Numbered from the stretch's first letter, positions 24,929 to 34,419 are shown. The stretch: DNA of 64,000 bases from Pseudomonas mangiferae (GCF_007109405.1 NZ_VJOY01000003.1:124001-188000), one strand, 5' to 3'. Notes: generated by a model not told the origin, from the sequence alone. Numbers and translations: made by a program.

Positions 24929-25080
24929 GAGGTTTCGACCCATTGGCGGATCCGACTTCCAGGCGTCGACCGGGCGCTCCCTGCCCGGACGATGGCATTC
25001 ACACACTAGACCGGGGGACGGCCGGGTCGTTCGACCTTTCCGTCCGGCCAGGGGGTGGCGAGACGAATGGCCGCGGCCCG

Positions 25081-25935
25081 TCACTCCACCACGGTGACGC
25101 TGGCGGTCATCCCGGCGCTGAGGTTGAGGTCGTCCGGCACCTGGTTCAGGCGGATGCGCACCGGGATACGCTGGGCCAGCCGTACCCAGTTGAAGGTGGG
25201 CTCGACGTTGGCCAGCAACTGAGTGTCCGGGCTGGCGTTGCGGTCGGTGATGCCGCGGCTGATGCTCTCCACGCTGCCATCCAGGGCCTCGTCGGCGGAC
25301 ATCAGCCAGACCTTCACCGGTGCACCGACGCGGATTCGCGGCAGCTTGGTTTCCTCGAAATAGGCCAGCACGTAGAACGAGGCATCGTCCACCAGGGCCA
25401 TCACCGATTGCCCGGCGCTGACGTAGTTGCCTTGGGCCAGGCGCAGGTTGGTGACCTGCCCGGAACGCGGCGCGCGCACCTCGCTGCGGGCCAGGTTCAG
25501 CTCGGCCACCTTGAGGTCGGCCTGAGCCTCGCGGTATTCGCTGCGGGCAATGTCGGCGTTGACCTGGGCGTTCTCCTTCAGCTCGGCGCTGATGGCCTGG
25601 GGCCCCAGGCTGGCGCGCCGGGAGGCCTCGTGCTCGCGCAGGCGCAGCTGCTGCTGGCGGGTCTCGGCCACCGCGCGCGCCTTGTCCACCGCCGCCTGGT
25701 AGCGCTCGTGGTCGACGCTCATCAGCAGGTCGCCCGCCTTCACCAACTGGTTGTCCCGCACCTTCAGGTCCACCACCCAGCCGGACACGTCCGGCGCGAT
25801 GATCACCACATCGGCGCGCACCCGGGCATCGCGGGTCCACGGCGACAGCATGTAGTGCTGCCACAGCCAGTAACCGGCCAGCACCGCCAGCACCACCACC
25901 AGGGCGGTCAGGGCGACTCGGATCATCGAACGCAT
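25081..25935 (-). CDS. HlyD-family membrane fusion protein (AaeA-like)
   Basis: A 284-residue periplasmic adaptor: one N-terminal transmembrane helix (residues about 5-25, VALTALVVVLAVLAGYWLW), then YMLSPWTRDARVRADVV, typical of AaeA/EmrA-type proteins. A lipoyl half-motif, a short coiled-coil hairpin (about 75-135, many Glu/Arg/Gln) and beta-barrel segments follow. The ATG at 25935 has AAGGAG eight bases upstream. It is the third gene of a FUSC-DUF1656-HlyD operon, the aaeBXA arrangement, which exports aromatic carboxylic acids in E. coli. The outer-membrane partner is not encoded here. Confidence 0.87.
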   Translation of the reverse strand: MRSMIRVALTALVVVLAVLAGYWLWQHYMLSPWTRDARVRADVVIIAPDVSGWVVDLKVRDNQLVKAGDLLMSVDHERYQAAVDKARAVAETRQQQLRLREHEASRRASLGPQAISAELKENAQVNADIARSEYREAQADLKVAELNLARSEVRAPRSGQVTNLRLAQGNYVSAGQSVMALVDDASFYVLAYFEETKLPRIRVGAPVKVWLMSADEALDGSVESISRGITDRNASPDTQLLANVEPTFNWVRLAQRIPVRIRLNQVPDDLNLSAGMTASVTVVE

Positions 25936-25948
25936 CGCAAAGCTCTCC

Positions 25949-26155
25949 TTACCAAGTACCGAACGCCGCGGTGACCGCGGCGAGCACGCATACATACAGG
26001 GCCGAATCGAACAGCGCCTCGTGCCAGATCCAGCGCGTCAGGCCGACCCGCTGCAGGAGCAGGCGCAGCAGCCCCGTCACCAGCAGCGCCAGCAGCGCGT
26101 ACACCAGCAGCGGGCTGACGAACACGCCTCCCAGCGCCCACTCACGCAAGCCCAT
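25949..26155 (-). CDS. DUF1656 (AaeX-like) small membrane protein
   Basis: A 68-residue protein with two transmembrane helices (about 12-35 and 45-65) and the DUF1656 signature GLREWALGGVFVSPLLVYALL. It overlaps the 3' end of the FUSC gene by 14 nt and ends 13 nt before the HlyD start, so the three are one operon. Proteins of this type accompany AaeA/AaeB pumps; their role is unknown. Confidence 0.85.
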   Translation of the reverse strand: MGLREWALGGVFVSPLLVYALLALLVTGLLRLLLQRVGLTRWIWHEALFDSALYVCVLAAVTAAFGTW

Positions 26156-28238
26156 GCCTGCCCTCCTCCGTCGCCGCCGGGATGGCCATGGCCCCCGGAC
26201 CGAAACCACCCTGCTGCTGGCACCATTGCCGCCAGCTGTTGCGCAGGTGCGAAAGCGCCACCCGGGCCAGTCGTCGCTCGATGCCGGGGGGCGCTGCCTC
26301 CAGCAGGCCGAGCAGGTCCTCCACCGGCGCATCCAGGGCGTCCTGCCGGTCCATCGAGGGGCCGACGAGGAACACCTTGCGCACCGTCTGCAGGAAGCGC
26401 GACTCGGCATCGCCCAAAGGCAGGTTTGCCACCGCCAGGCAGGCCCGCAGGTGCAGCAGCTCGTCGCCCAGGTCGAGGCCGGCGATGCCGTCGTCCCAGC
26501 GGCTGCGGGTCTGACTGGGCAGCGCCGGGTAGTGGCGCGCCAGTTGCACCAGGCGGTCGGCCATGCGCCCGCCGAACCAGTTCTCCGCATCCGCCAGGGG
26601 CCGCGAGGTGAGCCGCGCCAGGTCCCGCAAGGTGGCCTGCAGCAGGCGGCGGCCATGCCAGCCGGGGTGGCGCAGACCGATCAGGCGGAACACCAGTACC
26701 GCGAAGCCGACCCCCAGGGGGATCGCCAGGGCCTGGTTGAGGAACGAGGCGACGTCGTAGTGCATCAGGTTCTGCGGCGCGCTGAGCACGATCAGGTGCA
26801 GGCAGAAGGAGGTGGAGGTGGCGCCGATGGCCGGCTTGGCCATGCCCAGGGTGCCGAAGAACAGCGGCACGCCCAGGCACAGGCAGAGCATGGGGAAGCC
26901 GGTCACCTCCGGTAGCAGCACCTGGCCGACCACGAAGGCCACCGGGATGGCATAGAGGATGCCGCGCATGAAGCCCAGGCCGATCTGCTCGGCGTTCTCG
27001 CGGTTGGCGAACAGGCTGCAGATCACCGCCGCCAGGAGCATCGCCCCGCTCGCCGCGGTCCAGGCGGTGGCCAGCCAGAAGGCGCCGAGGGCGAGGAACG
27101 CCACGGCGCTGCGCATCCCGTAGGCCAGGGCGGTCTGGATGTCGCGGTGCCAGGACAGCGCCGCCGGCGCCTGCATCGGCGCCTCGCCCCGCTCTACCGC
27201 CAGCAGCGCATTGTTCGCTGCCAGGGCCTGGCGCAGCACCAGGGCCAGGCGCTCCAGGCAATACTGCTGGGACGCCGAATACCCTGGCGCCTGGGCCGCG
27301 GCGCGCAAGCGGTCGAAGGCGTCCTGCAGCGGTATGCGCTCGCCGCTCTCCAGCAGCGCCCGCACGTCCTCCAGCCAGGGGCTGAGGCTGTCCGCCTCGG
27401 TGGGGCTCAGTTGCCGCCATTGCCGCGCCACCCCGCGCACCAGCCGCAACAGGCCCAGGAGGTCGCGGCTCAGGACCCGCAGCGCCACCGCGCGCTGGCG
27501 GCCGCGGTTGCCCTCGAACCAGGCGTGCTCGCGCTGGGCGTCCACCGCGACGATACGCCCCAGGGTTTCCAGCAGGCCCTTGCGGCCGTAGGCCTCGCCG
27601 CTCAGGGCGGCGCGGGCGGTCTGGATACCGGCGGACCAGGCGGCGCGGGCCTGCTGCGCCAGCTGGCGCTCCACCCGCTGCGGCCACAGCACTGCGCTGA
27701 AAAAGGTGGCGCAGACGATGCCCAGGGAAATCTCGGTGCAGCGTGCCACCGCCTGGTCGAAGACCGTCAGGGGCAGGGCGATGGCCGGCAAACCGATGAT
27801 CGCCACCGTGTAGCCGGCCAGCACGAAGGCGTAGGACCAGGCGCTGCGCAACAGGGTCGAGGCGGCGGTGCAGAGCCCGAGCCAGAGTGCCTGGCTCAGC
27901 AGGAAGGCCCAGGGCGCCTGGGCGAACAGGGCCATGATCACCACCGACATCACCGTGCCCACCAGGGTGCCCAGCAGCCGCGCCAGCCCCTTCTGCACCA
28001 CCATGCCGGACAGCGGCTGGGCGACGATGAACGCGGTCATCATGGACCACTGGGGCTGTTCCAGGCCGAAGCGCATGGCGCACCAGAGGGCCACGAAGCC
28101 CCCGAGCAGGGTCTTGAAGGTGAATTGCAACGCCTGGGTGGTGGGCGTCAGGAACGCCCGCAACGAATCGCGCACCGCTGCAACCTGTCGAGGATCACGA
28201 ATGGAAAACCGGCCACGACGGTCGAGGGCCCGTGTCAC
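26142..28238 (-). CDS. FUSC-family efflux permease (AaeB-like)
   Basis: A 698-residue inner-membrane protein of the FUSC (fusaric acid resistance/AaeB) family. It has two blocks of about five to six transmembrane helices (residues about 38-180 and 385-530), each followed by a cytoplasmic helical domain. TPTTQALQFTFKTLLGG and the QPQWSMMTAFIVAQPLSG segment are family-typical. It is expected to pump aromatic acids or similar compounds together with the HlyD protein encoded downstream. The start is uncertain: GTG 28238 gives the longest frame, and an in-frame GTG about 20 codons later (at VRDSLRAF) is also plausible; neither has a strong ribosome-binding site. Confidence 0.86.
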   Translation of the reverse strand: MTRALDRRGRFSIRDPRQVAAVRDSLRAFLTPTTQALQFTFKTLLGGFVALWCAMRFGLEQPQWSMMTAFIVAQPLSGMVVQKGLARLLGTLVGTVMSVVIMALFAQAPWAFLLSQALWLGLCTAASTLLRSAWSYAFVLAGYTVAIIGLPAIALPLTVFDQAVARCTEISLGIVCATFFSAVLWPQRVERQLAQQARAAWSAGIQTARAALSGEAYGRKGLLETLGRIVAVDAQREHAWFEGNRGRQRAVALRVLSRDLLGLLRLVRGVARQWRQLSPTEADSLSPWLEDVRALLESGERIPLQDAFDRLRAAAQAPGYSASQQYCLERLALVLRQALAANNALLAVERGEAPMQAPAALSWHRDIQTALAYGMRSAVAFLALGAFWLATAWTAASGAMLLAAVICSLFANRENAEQIGLGFMRGILYAIPVAFVVGQVLLPEVTGFPMLCLCLGVPLFFGTLGMAKPAIGATSTSFCLHLIVLSAPQNLMHYDVASFLNQALAIPLGVGFAVLVFRLIGLRHPGWHGRRLLQATLRDLARLTSRPLADAENWFGGRMADRLVQLARHYPALPSQTRSRWDDGIAGLDLGDELLHLRACLAVANLPLGDAESRFLQTVRKVFLVGPSMDRQDALDAPVEDLLGLLEAAPPGIERRLARVALSHLRNSWRQWCQQQGGFGPGAMAIPAATEEGRHGLA

Positions 28239-28427
28239 GGGTCGACGGTCGTTCGGTGAAAAGGGACGGCGAATGCCGCGGGGGAGATTATTAGCCGGCT
28301 AACTATATGCCGTCCAGCCCCTCTCGCGTCGCGCCGCCCTTCCCCATGGACAGCCGGGGCCGGCATCGGTGCGGTACGGGGCAGGATCAAGGCCGGTCGA
28401 AACGGCGATCGAGAAAAAACGCGGACG

Positions 28428-28452
28428 AAAAAAAGGGCGACCGAAGTCGCCC
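28428..28452 (-). terminator. Rho-independent terminator of ccoM
   Basis: Stem GGGCGAC/GTCGCCC with a CGAA loop (28435-28452), followed on the minus strand by seven T. It lies 30 nt beyond the ccoM stop codon. The same stem-loop sequence recurs at 51535-51552. The rest of the 28239-28481 gap shows no gene. Confidence 0.85.
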
Positions 28453-28481
28453 GAGGTGCCTTGCGTGCTCTGCGAGAAGGC

Positions 28482-28592
28482 TCAGCTGTGCTTGTGCGAG
28501 TCCTTCCAAATGAAAATGCCGATACCTGCGCAGAAGGCAACCATCAAGCCGACGGTGACGACACCGGCGATCACCACTTCATCGATAAACAT
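28482..28592 (-). CDS. ccoM: cbb3-type cytochrome oxidase small subunit CcoM
   Basis: A 36-residue single-helix membrane protein. The sequence is MFIDEVVIAGVVTVGLMVAF (residues 1-20), a short hydrophobic continuation, then FIWKDSHKHS. It matches the small CcoM subunit known from the P. stutzeri cbb3 oxidase structure, where it packs against the catalytic subunit and stabilises the complex. AGGAGG stands six bases before ATG 28592; a longer frame starting at 28673 is rejected because it would begin inside the Anr box. The upstream Anr boxes fit a micro-aerobic respiration gene. It is a single-gene transcript ending at its own terminator. I recognise the family from memory only. Confidence 0.8.
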   Translation of the reverse strand: MFIDEVVIAGVVTVGLMVAFCAGIGIFIWKDSHKHS

Positions 28593-28631
28593 GGGGAGCC
28601 TCCTGCTGGGGCGTTGCGTTTCGTTGGGCCT

Positions 28632-28723
28632 AAGGTAGCCAGGGGCGCAGGGGCGAAAATTGATCTGGATCAATGGCGGCGGACGCCGCCGGGGCGGGGG
28701 AACGACAAACTGACCTGGATCAA
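28632..28723 (-). promoter_or_regulatory. ccoM promoter with tandem Anr (FNR-type) boxes
   Basis: A perfect Anr box TTGATCTGGATCAA (28660-28673) lies upstream of ccoM. TACCTT at 28637-28632 sits 32 nt from the box centre, exactly where the -10 of a class II FNR-type promoter belongs. That puts the transcript start near 28625, 33 nt before the ATG. A second, degenerate box CTGACCTGGATCAA (28710-28723; 8 of 10 consensus bases) lies 50 bp further upstream. Confidence 0.8.
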
Positions 28724-28748
28724 GAAATCGGCTCGTCGGACTGGCGGA

Positions 28749-28904
28749 TCAGCGTTTCTTGGGCTTGCGGTTCTTCTTTTTCGCCTTGCCCAGGGGCAGC
28801 GCCTGCTCGAAGGCCTGGCGCATGTCGTCGAGCCGCTTGTCGTTGAGGTCGTGGATGCGCTTGCCGCGCTCGGCATTGAAGTCGATGAGGTTGTCGTCGC
28901 TCAT
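28749..28904 (-). CDS. Small conserved basic protein next to AlkB-like gene
   Basis: A 51-residue protein starting MSDDNLIDFNAERGKRIHDL, then a helical DKRLDDMRQAFEQAL segment and a polylysine/arginine tail (KAKKKNRKPKKR). Its ATG overlaps the stop of the AlkB-like gene (28901-28904), so translation is coupled. The acidic head and strongly basic tail suggest nucleic-acid or ribosome contact, but no domain is recognised. It appears to be a real gene because of the coupled start and conserved position beside alkB-like and rapA genes in pseudomonads (from memory). Confidence 0.7.
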   Translation of the reverse strand: MSDDNLIDFNAERGKRIHDLNDKRLDDMRQAFEQALPLGKAKKKNRKPKKR

Positions 28905-29512
28905 GGGCGCTCTCCGGGGTACGTCAGCAGGCGGAACGTCAGGTTCAGGCGAGGCGCGCAGTGGGCGCGGGTCTTCGCTACCTGGTGCTGCCAATGATGC
29001 TGGGTCGGCCCCGACATGACCAGCAGCGAACCATGGGACAGCGGCAGGGAGTGGCCGATGCGGGTGGTGCCGCGGCGACGCAGGTCGAAACGCCGGGTGC
29101 CGCCCAGGTTGAGGGAGGCGATCACCGGGTTGCGGCCGAGTACCGCCTCGTCGTCGCTGTGCCAACCCATGGAGTCGTTGCCGTCGCGGTAATGGTTGAG
29201 CAGCACGCCGTTGAAGGCCTGGCCCGCGACCGCCTCCACCCGGGCGCGAATTTCCGCCAGCAGCGGCGTCCAGGACAGCGGCTCGTGGGTCAGGCCGGAG
29301 TAGCGGTAGCGCGCGTCGGGGTCGCCGTACCAGGCGGTGCGGCGCGGCACCGGAAAGTCGCGGCCATGCAGGTGCACGGTCGGCTGCTCCCAGGGCGTCT
29401 CGGCCAGCAGGCGTGCCAGCCAGTCGTCCGCCTCCTGGGGCGACAGCCAGGGGGACAGGAGGCGCAGCTCGGCGTCGTCGAGGGGCGGGAGGGGATCGTC
29501 GAAAAGGTCCAC
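28901..29512 (-). CDS. AlkB-like 2-oxoglutarate/Fe(II) dioxygenase
   Basis: A 203-residue dioxygenase of the AlkB family, which repairs alkylated bases in DNA or RNA by oxidative demethylation. Active-site elements are visible: NHYRDGNDSMGWHSDDE with the iron ligands H118 and D120, the distal histidine in the QHHWQHQV stretch, and RLNLTFR (R188, N190, R194), the 2-oxoglutarate-binding RxNxTFR signature. It is closest in layout to the short ALKBH2/3-like bacterial proteins. GTG 29512 is chosen from family length; an ATG at 29572 would add 20 residues overlapping the next gene. It is followed by a coupled 51-residue gene. Confidence 0.86.
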   Translation of the reverse strand: MDLFDDPLPPLDDAELRLLSPWLSPQEADDWLARLLAETPWEQPTVHLHGRDFPVPRRTAWYGDPDARYRYSGLTHEPLSWTPLLAEIRARVEAVAGQAFNGVLLNHYRDGNDSMGWHSDDEAVLGRNPVIASLNLGGTRRFDLRRRGTTRIGHSLPLSHGSLLVMSGPTQHHWQHQVAKTRAHCAPRLNLTFRLLTYPGERP

Positions 29513-29550
29513 GGGTGTTCCAGGGCAGGGAAACGGCGAGCGTGCCGGCG

Positions 29551-29847
29551 TCAGACCTGCACGTCCACCCACAGCCCCTGCCGCGGCGGGTCGTCGGCAT
29601 TTGGCTCGCCGGCCGCCTGGCCATGGGCTTCCTCGGCCATCTCCTCCGGGGTGTGGCCCTGGCGCTGGCGACGCCGCTGCTCGTCCCGCAGCCGCTCGGC
29701 GATTTCCTCGGGGTCGCGCTGGTCCAGGGAGACCTCGCTGCCCTCGACGCTCTCCTGCACCGGGGCGATGGGCGGGATCTCCGGGTGCAGGCGAGCCATG
29801 TCCTGGGTGGGGGGCGGCACCAGGCCGATGGGTATGGTCGGTAACAT
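29551..29847 (-). CDS. Uncharacterised 98-residue proline/acidic protein
   Basis: A 98-residue soluble protein with a proline-rich head ([14 protein letters not shown]), a PPIAP repeat, then a charged helical stretch ([20 protein letters not shown]) and a [14 protein letters not shown] end. It has a very strong ribosome-binding site, AAGGAGG, eight bases before the ATG. No domain is recognised and no function is proposed. It lies 38 nt upstream of the AlkB-like gene on the same strand and is divergent from rapA, so it may be the first gene of that operon. Confidence 0.65.
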   Translation of the reverse strand: MLPTIPIGLVPPPTQDMARLHPEIPPIAPVQESVEGSEVSLDQRDPEEIAERLRDEQRRRQRQGHTPEEMAEEAHGQAAGEPNADDPPRQGLWVDVQV

Positions 29848-30021
29848 GACGGTTTCCTCCTTCTTCACAGGGCTGTCGGCCTCGACGACGTAAACTTGAC
29901 AGCGCCCCGACGAACGTGGCCCGAACACGGTAGCGATGCCTGGGACGGACGTGCGTCGGCGTCGCCTCGGGCTCGGCGTTCCGTTACCATAGCGCGCTTT
30001 TTCACAACGACGGAGAGGGGC

Positions 30022-32868
30022 ATGGCGCAGCAGTATCAACCGGGTCAACGCTGGATCAGCGACAGCGAAGCGGAGCTGGGGCTCGGCACCATTCTGGCAT
30101 CGGATGGCCGCCTTCTCACCGTGCTGTACCCGGCCACTGGCGATACCCGCCAGTACGCACTGCGCAACGCCCCCCTGACCCGCGTGCGCTTCGCCCCGGG
30201 CGACGAGATCAGCCACTTCGACGGCTGGAAGCTCACCGTCCGCGAAGTGGACGACGTGGACGGCCTGCTGGTCTACCACGGCCTCGACCAGGACAACGCG
30301 CCCAAGACCCTGCCGGAAACCCAGCTCTCCAACTTCATCCAGTTCCGCCTGGCCAGCGACCGCCTGTTCGCCGGGCAGATCGACCCGCTGAACTGGTTTG
30401 CCCTGCGCTACCACACCCTGGAACACCGCAGCCGCCTGCTCCAGGCGCCGCTCTGGGGCCTGGGCGGCGCGCGGGTGCAGCCGATCCCGCACCAGTTGCA
30501 CATCGCCCGGGAGGTCGCCGACCGCATCGCCCCGCGGGTGCTGCTGGCGGACGAAGTGGGCCTGGGCAAGACCATCGAGGCCGGCCTGGTGATCCATCGC
30601 CAGCTGCTCTGCGGGCGCGCCAGCCGGGTGCTGATCCTGGTCCCGGAGAACCTCCAGCATCAGTGGCTGGTGGAAATGCGCCGGCGCTTCAACCTGCAGG
30701 TGGCGCTGTTCGATGCCGAGCGCTTCGCCGCCAGCGACGCCAGCAACCCCTTCGAGGACTGCCAGCTGGCGCTGGTGGCCCTGGAATGGCTGGTGCGTTC
30801 GGAGAAGGCCCAGGACGCGCTGTTCGCCGCCGGCTGGGACCTGATGGTGGTGGACGAGGCCCATCACCTGGTATGGCGCCCGCAGCAAGCCAGCCCGGAA
30901 TACGCCCTGGTGGAACAGCTCGCCGAGGTGGTGCCGGGCGTGCTGCTGCTCACCGCGACCCCCGAGCAGCTAGGCCTGGACAGCCACTTCGCACGCCTGC
31001 GCCTGCTGGACCCCGATCGCTTTCACGACCTGGAAGCCTTCCGCGCCGAGAGCGAGCACTACCGCCCGGTCGCCGAGGCGGTGCAGGAACTGTTGGACGA
31101 AGGGCGTTTGTCGGAACGGGCGCGGGAGACCATCCGCGGCTTCCTCGGCAGCGAAGGCGAAGCCCTGGTGCAAGCCCTGGACCAGGGCGACGGCGACGCC
31201 GCCGGTCGCCTGACCCGCGAACTGCTGGACCGCCACGGCACCGGCCGCGTGCTGTTCCGCAATACCCGCGCCGCGGTGCACGGTTTCCCGCAGCGGGACC
31301 TCCATGCCCACCCGCTGCCGAGCCCCGACGCCTACATGGAGATGCCCCTGGGCGAACAGGCCGAGCTGTACCCCGAGGTACGCTTCCAGGCTGTCCAGGA
31401 AGACGAGGAAGCCGACCGCTGGTGGCGCTTCGACCCCCGCGTCGACTGGCTGATGGACACCCTCAAGACCCTCAAACGGGTCAAGGTGCTGGTGATCTGC
31501 GCCCATGCCGGCACCGCCATGGACCTGGAGGACGCCCTGCGGGTGCGCGCCGGCATCCCGGCCACGGTGTTCCACGAGCGCATGAGCATCCTCGAGCGGG
31601 ACCGCGCCGCCGCCTACTTCGCCGACGAGGAATTCGGTGCCCAGGTGCTGATCTGCTCGGAGATCGGCAGCGAAGGTCGCAACTTCCAGTTCGCCCACCA
31701 CCTGGTGCTGTTCGACCTGCCGGCCCACCCGGACCTGCTGGAACAGCGGATCGGCCGCCTCGACCGGATCGGCCAGAAGCACACCATCCAGCTGCACGTG
31801 CCGTACCTGGAGAACAGCGCCCAGGCGCGCCTGTTCCAGTGGTACCAGCACGCGCTCAACGCCTTCCTCGCCACCTGCCCCACCGGCAACACCCTGCAGC
31901 AGCAGTTCGGCGAACGCCTGGCGGCGCTCCTGGAAGGCGGCGACGACGACGCCTGGCAGGCCCTGCTGGACGAAGCCCGGGCCGCACGCGAGCGGCTGGA
32001 AGGCGACCTGCACGATGGCCGCGACCGGTTGCTGGAGCTCAACTCCTCCGGCGCCGGCGAGGGTGAACAGCTGGTGGAGGCGATCGCCGAGCAGGACGAC
32101 CAGTACGCCCTGCCCATCTACATGGAGGAGCTGTTCGACGCCTTCGGCATCGACAGCGAGGACCATTCGGAAAACGCCCTGGTGCTGAAGCCGGGCGAGA
32201 AGATGCTGGACGCCGGCTTCCCCCTGGGGGACGACGAAGGCGTGACGGTCACCTACGACCGCGCCCAGGCTCTGGTCCGCGAGGACATGCAGTTCCTCAC
32301 CTGGGAACACCCCATGGTCCAGGGCGGCATGGACCTGGTGCTGTCCGGCTCCATGGGCAACACCGCGGTGGCGCTGATCAAGAACAAGGCGCTCAAACCC
32401 GGCACGGTCCTGCTGGAACTGCTCTACGTCAGCGAAGTGGTGGCGCCCCGCTCCCTGCAGCTCGGCCGCTACCTGCCGCCGGCCGCCCTGCGCTGCCTGC
32501 TGGACGCCAATGGCAACGACCTGGCGGCGAAGGTCAACTTCGAGACCCTCAACGACCAGCTGGAAAGCGTGCCGCGGGCCAGCGCCAACAAGTTCGTCCA
32601 GGCCCAGCGCGACGTCCTGAGCAAGCAGTTCGGCGCCGCCGAGGCGAAGATCGCGCCGCGCCACGAGGCTCGCGTAGAGGAGGCTCGTCGCCGCTTGGGC
32701 GCCGAGCTGGACGAGGAACTGGCGCGCCTGACCGCGTTGCAGGCAGTCAACCCCAGCGTGCGCGACAGCGAACTGGATGCCCTGCGCCAGCAGCGCGAGG
32801 AGGGCCTGGCCTTCCTCGCCAAGGCCGCCCTGCGTCTGGAAGCGATCCGTATCCTGGTGGCCGGCTGA
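30022..32868 (+). CDS. rapA: RNA polymerase-associated ATPase RapA
   Basis: A 948-residue Swi2/Snf2 ATPase that binds core RNA polymerase and recycles it after transcription. The N-terminal Tudor-like domains (about 1-110) start with [20 protein letters not shown]. Walker A is [15 protein letters not shown] near residue 175 and the DEAH box is MVVDEAHHL near residue 280. The helicase C-terminal part contains the [20 protein letters not shown] block and the [11 protein letters not shown] motif. Length is slightly below E. coli RapA (968). The start is ATG 30022 with GGAGAGGGG upstream. It stands alone, divergent from the alkB-side operon. Expression signals are not obvious beyond a TACCAT element near 29985. 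Confidence 0.96.
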   Translation: MAQQYQPGQRWISDSEAELGLGTILASDGRLLTVLYPATGDTRQYALRNAPLTRVRFAPGDEISHFDGWKLTVREVDDVDGLLVYHGLDQDNAPKTLPETQLSNFIQFRLASDRLFAGQIDPLNWFALRYHTLEHRSRLLQAPLWGLGGARVQPIPHQLHIAREVADRIAPRVLLADEVGLGKTIEAGLVIHRQLLCGRASRVLILVPENLQHQWLVEMRRRFNLQVALFDAERFAASDASNPFEDCQLALVALEWLVRSEKAQDALFAAGWDLMVVDEAHHLVWRPQQASPEYALVEQLAEVVPGVLLLTATPEQLGLDSHFARLRLLDPDRFHDLEAFRAESEHYRPVAEAVQELLDEGRLSERARETIRGFLGSEGEALVQALDQGDGDAAGRLTRELLDRHGTGRVLFRNTRAAVHGFPQRDLHAHPLPSPDAYMEMPLGEQAELYPEVRFQAVQEDEEADRWWRFDPRVDWLMDTLKTLKRVKVLVICAHAGTAMDLEDALRVRAGIPATVFHERMSILERDRAAAYFADEEFGAQVLICSEIGSEGRNFQFAHHLVLFDLPAHPDLLEQRIGRLDRIGQKHTIQLHVPYLENSAQARLFQWYQHALNAFLATCPTGNTLQQQFGERLAALLEGGDDDAWQALLDEARAARERLEGDLHDGRDRLLELNSSGAGEGEQLVEAIAEQDDQYALPIYMEELFDAFGIDSEDHSENALVLKPGEKMLDAGFPLGDDEGVTVTYDRAQALVREDMQFLTWEHPMVQGGMDLVLSGSMGNTAVALIKNKALKPGTVLLELLYVSEVVAPRSLQLGRYLPPAALRCLLDANGNDLAAKVNFETLNDQLESVPRASANKFVQAQRDVLSKQFGAAEAKIAPRHEARVEEARRRLGAELDEELARLTALQAVNPSVRDSELDALRQQREEGLAFLAKAALRLEAIRILVAG

Positions 32869-32873
32869 CCCCC

Positions 32874-32927
32874 TGCCCCGCTCTCGGGCGGGGCATTCCC
32901 TTCGGCCTGGCGACGTTCCGCCAGGCC
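32874..32927. terminator. Two tandem hairpins between convergent rapA and MFS genes
   Basis: Stem TGCCCCGC/GCGGGGCA (32874-32895) is followed by TTCCCTT and a second perfect 9-bp stem GGCCTGGCG/CGCCAGGCC (32904-32927). The first is well placed six bases after the rapA stop; the second may serve the MFS gene, which ends at 32933. Confidence 0.6.
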
Positions 32928-32932
32928 ATCGC

Positions 32933-34291
32933 TTACCCCGCCGAGGCCGCCGCGCCGGCGGGCAACGTGTCCCCACCGCCCAGGGTCCCCTGCATGCGCG
33001 CAGCATCGGCGCTGAAGCAGCGGGCCGCCTGGAATAGCGCCAGCATGGTCAGGCACAGCGCCACCGGGATCAGGTACATGGCGTTGTGCAGGCCTTCCGC
33101 CTTGAAGGTCTCGTTCATCTCCAGGGCACCCGCGGCCAGCATCGCGCCGTGGGAGAAATGGTCCGACAGCAGCCCTACCACCACCGGCCCTAGCCCGCCG
33201 CCCAGCAGGTACAGGCCGGCGAAGAACAACGCCATGGCGGTGGCCCGCAGGCGCGGCTCGATCACGTCCTGGATCGAGGTGTACACGCAGGTATAGAAGT
33301 TGTACGAGAACAGCCAGCCGAGGCTGAACACCCCGACGAACAGCCCCACCTCGATGCGCCCGGCCAGCAGTGCGTAACCGGTGGCGACGCAGGCCACCAG
33401 CATGCTGAATGCCCCCAGCAGCAGGCGCCCGCGGGCGTAGCGCTGGTGCAGGCGATCGGCCAGCCAGCCGCCGACGGTCAGCCCGATCAGGCCGGTGACC
33501 CCGCAGATCAACCCGGTGGCCACCGCCGCCTGCTCCAGGGGCAGCAGGAAGTAGCGCTGCAGCATCGGCACCATGAATGAGTTGCTGGCATAGGTGGCGA
33601 AGTTGAAGCACAGCCCGGCCAGGGTCAGCCACCAGAAGGTGCGGATCGCCAGCACCGTGCGCAAGGGACGCGCCACCGGTTCGGCGGTGACGCGCACACG
33701 CTCCGCCGCGCCCCGCTGGGGCTCGCGGATGAAGAACATGAAGGCCGCCAGCAGCAGGCCGGGTACCGCGGCGATGAAGAACGGCGCGCGCCAGCTGTCG
33801 AACGCCTTGACCATGGCACCGATGCTGAAGAATGCCAGCAGCAGCCCCAGCGGCAGGCCCAGCATGAAGATACCCATGGCCCGGGCCCGCTTGTGGGCCG
33901 GGAACAGGTCGCCGATCAGCGAGTTGGCCGCCGGTGCGTAGCTGGCCTCGCCGATGCCGATGCCCATGCGGATCAACAGGAAGCTCCAGAAATTCCAGGC
34001 CAGCCCGTTGATCGCGGTCAGGCCGCTCCACACCGCCAGCCCCCAACCCATGATGCGGCTGCGCCGGCCGGTGTCGGCCAGGCGCCCGAGGGGCAGCCCG
34101 GCCAGGGCATAGACCAGGGTGAAGGCGGTGCCGATCAGCCCCAGCTGGAAATCGCTGAGGTGCCATTCCACGCGGATCGGCTCGATGATGATGGCCGGGA
34201 TGGTGCGGTCGAAGAAGTTGAACAGGTTGGCGAGAAACAGCAGGAACAGGATGCGCCAGGCATTGGCCGCTTGCGGGGGATGCTGTTGCAT
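32933..34291 (-). CDS. Spinster-like MFS transporter
   Basis: A 452-residue transporter with 12 predicted helices. The first helix LFLLFLANLFNFFDRTIPAI and the GIGIGEASYAPAANSLI segment are characteristic of the bacterial spinster-like MFS group, which carries varied organic anions. LGRLADTGRRS is the helix 2-3 loop motif. It lies 128 nt downstream of the hydroxypyruvate isomerase gene on the same strand and may be the last gene of that operon. A substrate related to glyoxylate, glycerate or hydroxypyruvate is thus a reasonable guess; this is inference. It ends at a hairpin pair shared with rapA. Confidence 0.85.
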   Translation of the reverse strand: MQQHPPQAANAWRILFLLFLANLFNFFDRTIPAIIIEPIRVEWHLSDFQLGLIGTAFTLVYALAGLPLGRLADTGRRSRIMGWGLAVWSGLTAINGLAWNFWSFLLIRMGIGIGEASYAPAANSLIGDLFPAHKRARAMGIFMLGLPLGLLLAFFSIGAMVKAFDSWRAPFFIAAVPGLLLAAFMFFIREPQRGAAERVRVTAEPVARPLRTVLAIRTFWWLTLAGLCFNFATYASNSFMVPMLQRYFLLPLEQAAVATGLICGVTGLIGLTVGGWLADRLHQRYARGRLLLGAFSMLVACVATGYALLAGRIEVGLFVGVFSLGWLFSYNFYTCVYTSIQDVIEPRLRATAMALFFAGLYLLGGGLGPVVVGLLSDHFSHGAMLAAGALEMNETFKAEGLHNAMYLIPVALCLTMLALFQAARCFSADAARMQGTLGGGDTLPAGAAASAG

Positions 34292-34419
34292 GGGCTTTAT
34301 CTCTTCTTGTTGTTATCGACCCCGGCCAGCCGCAGCCCGGGGTTTCCCGGCCAATCTAGGCGGCGCACCCGGCACTGTCTGCGAACATTCGCCAGCGTGA
34401 TGCCACGCGATGGCACGCC

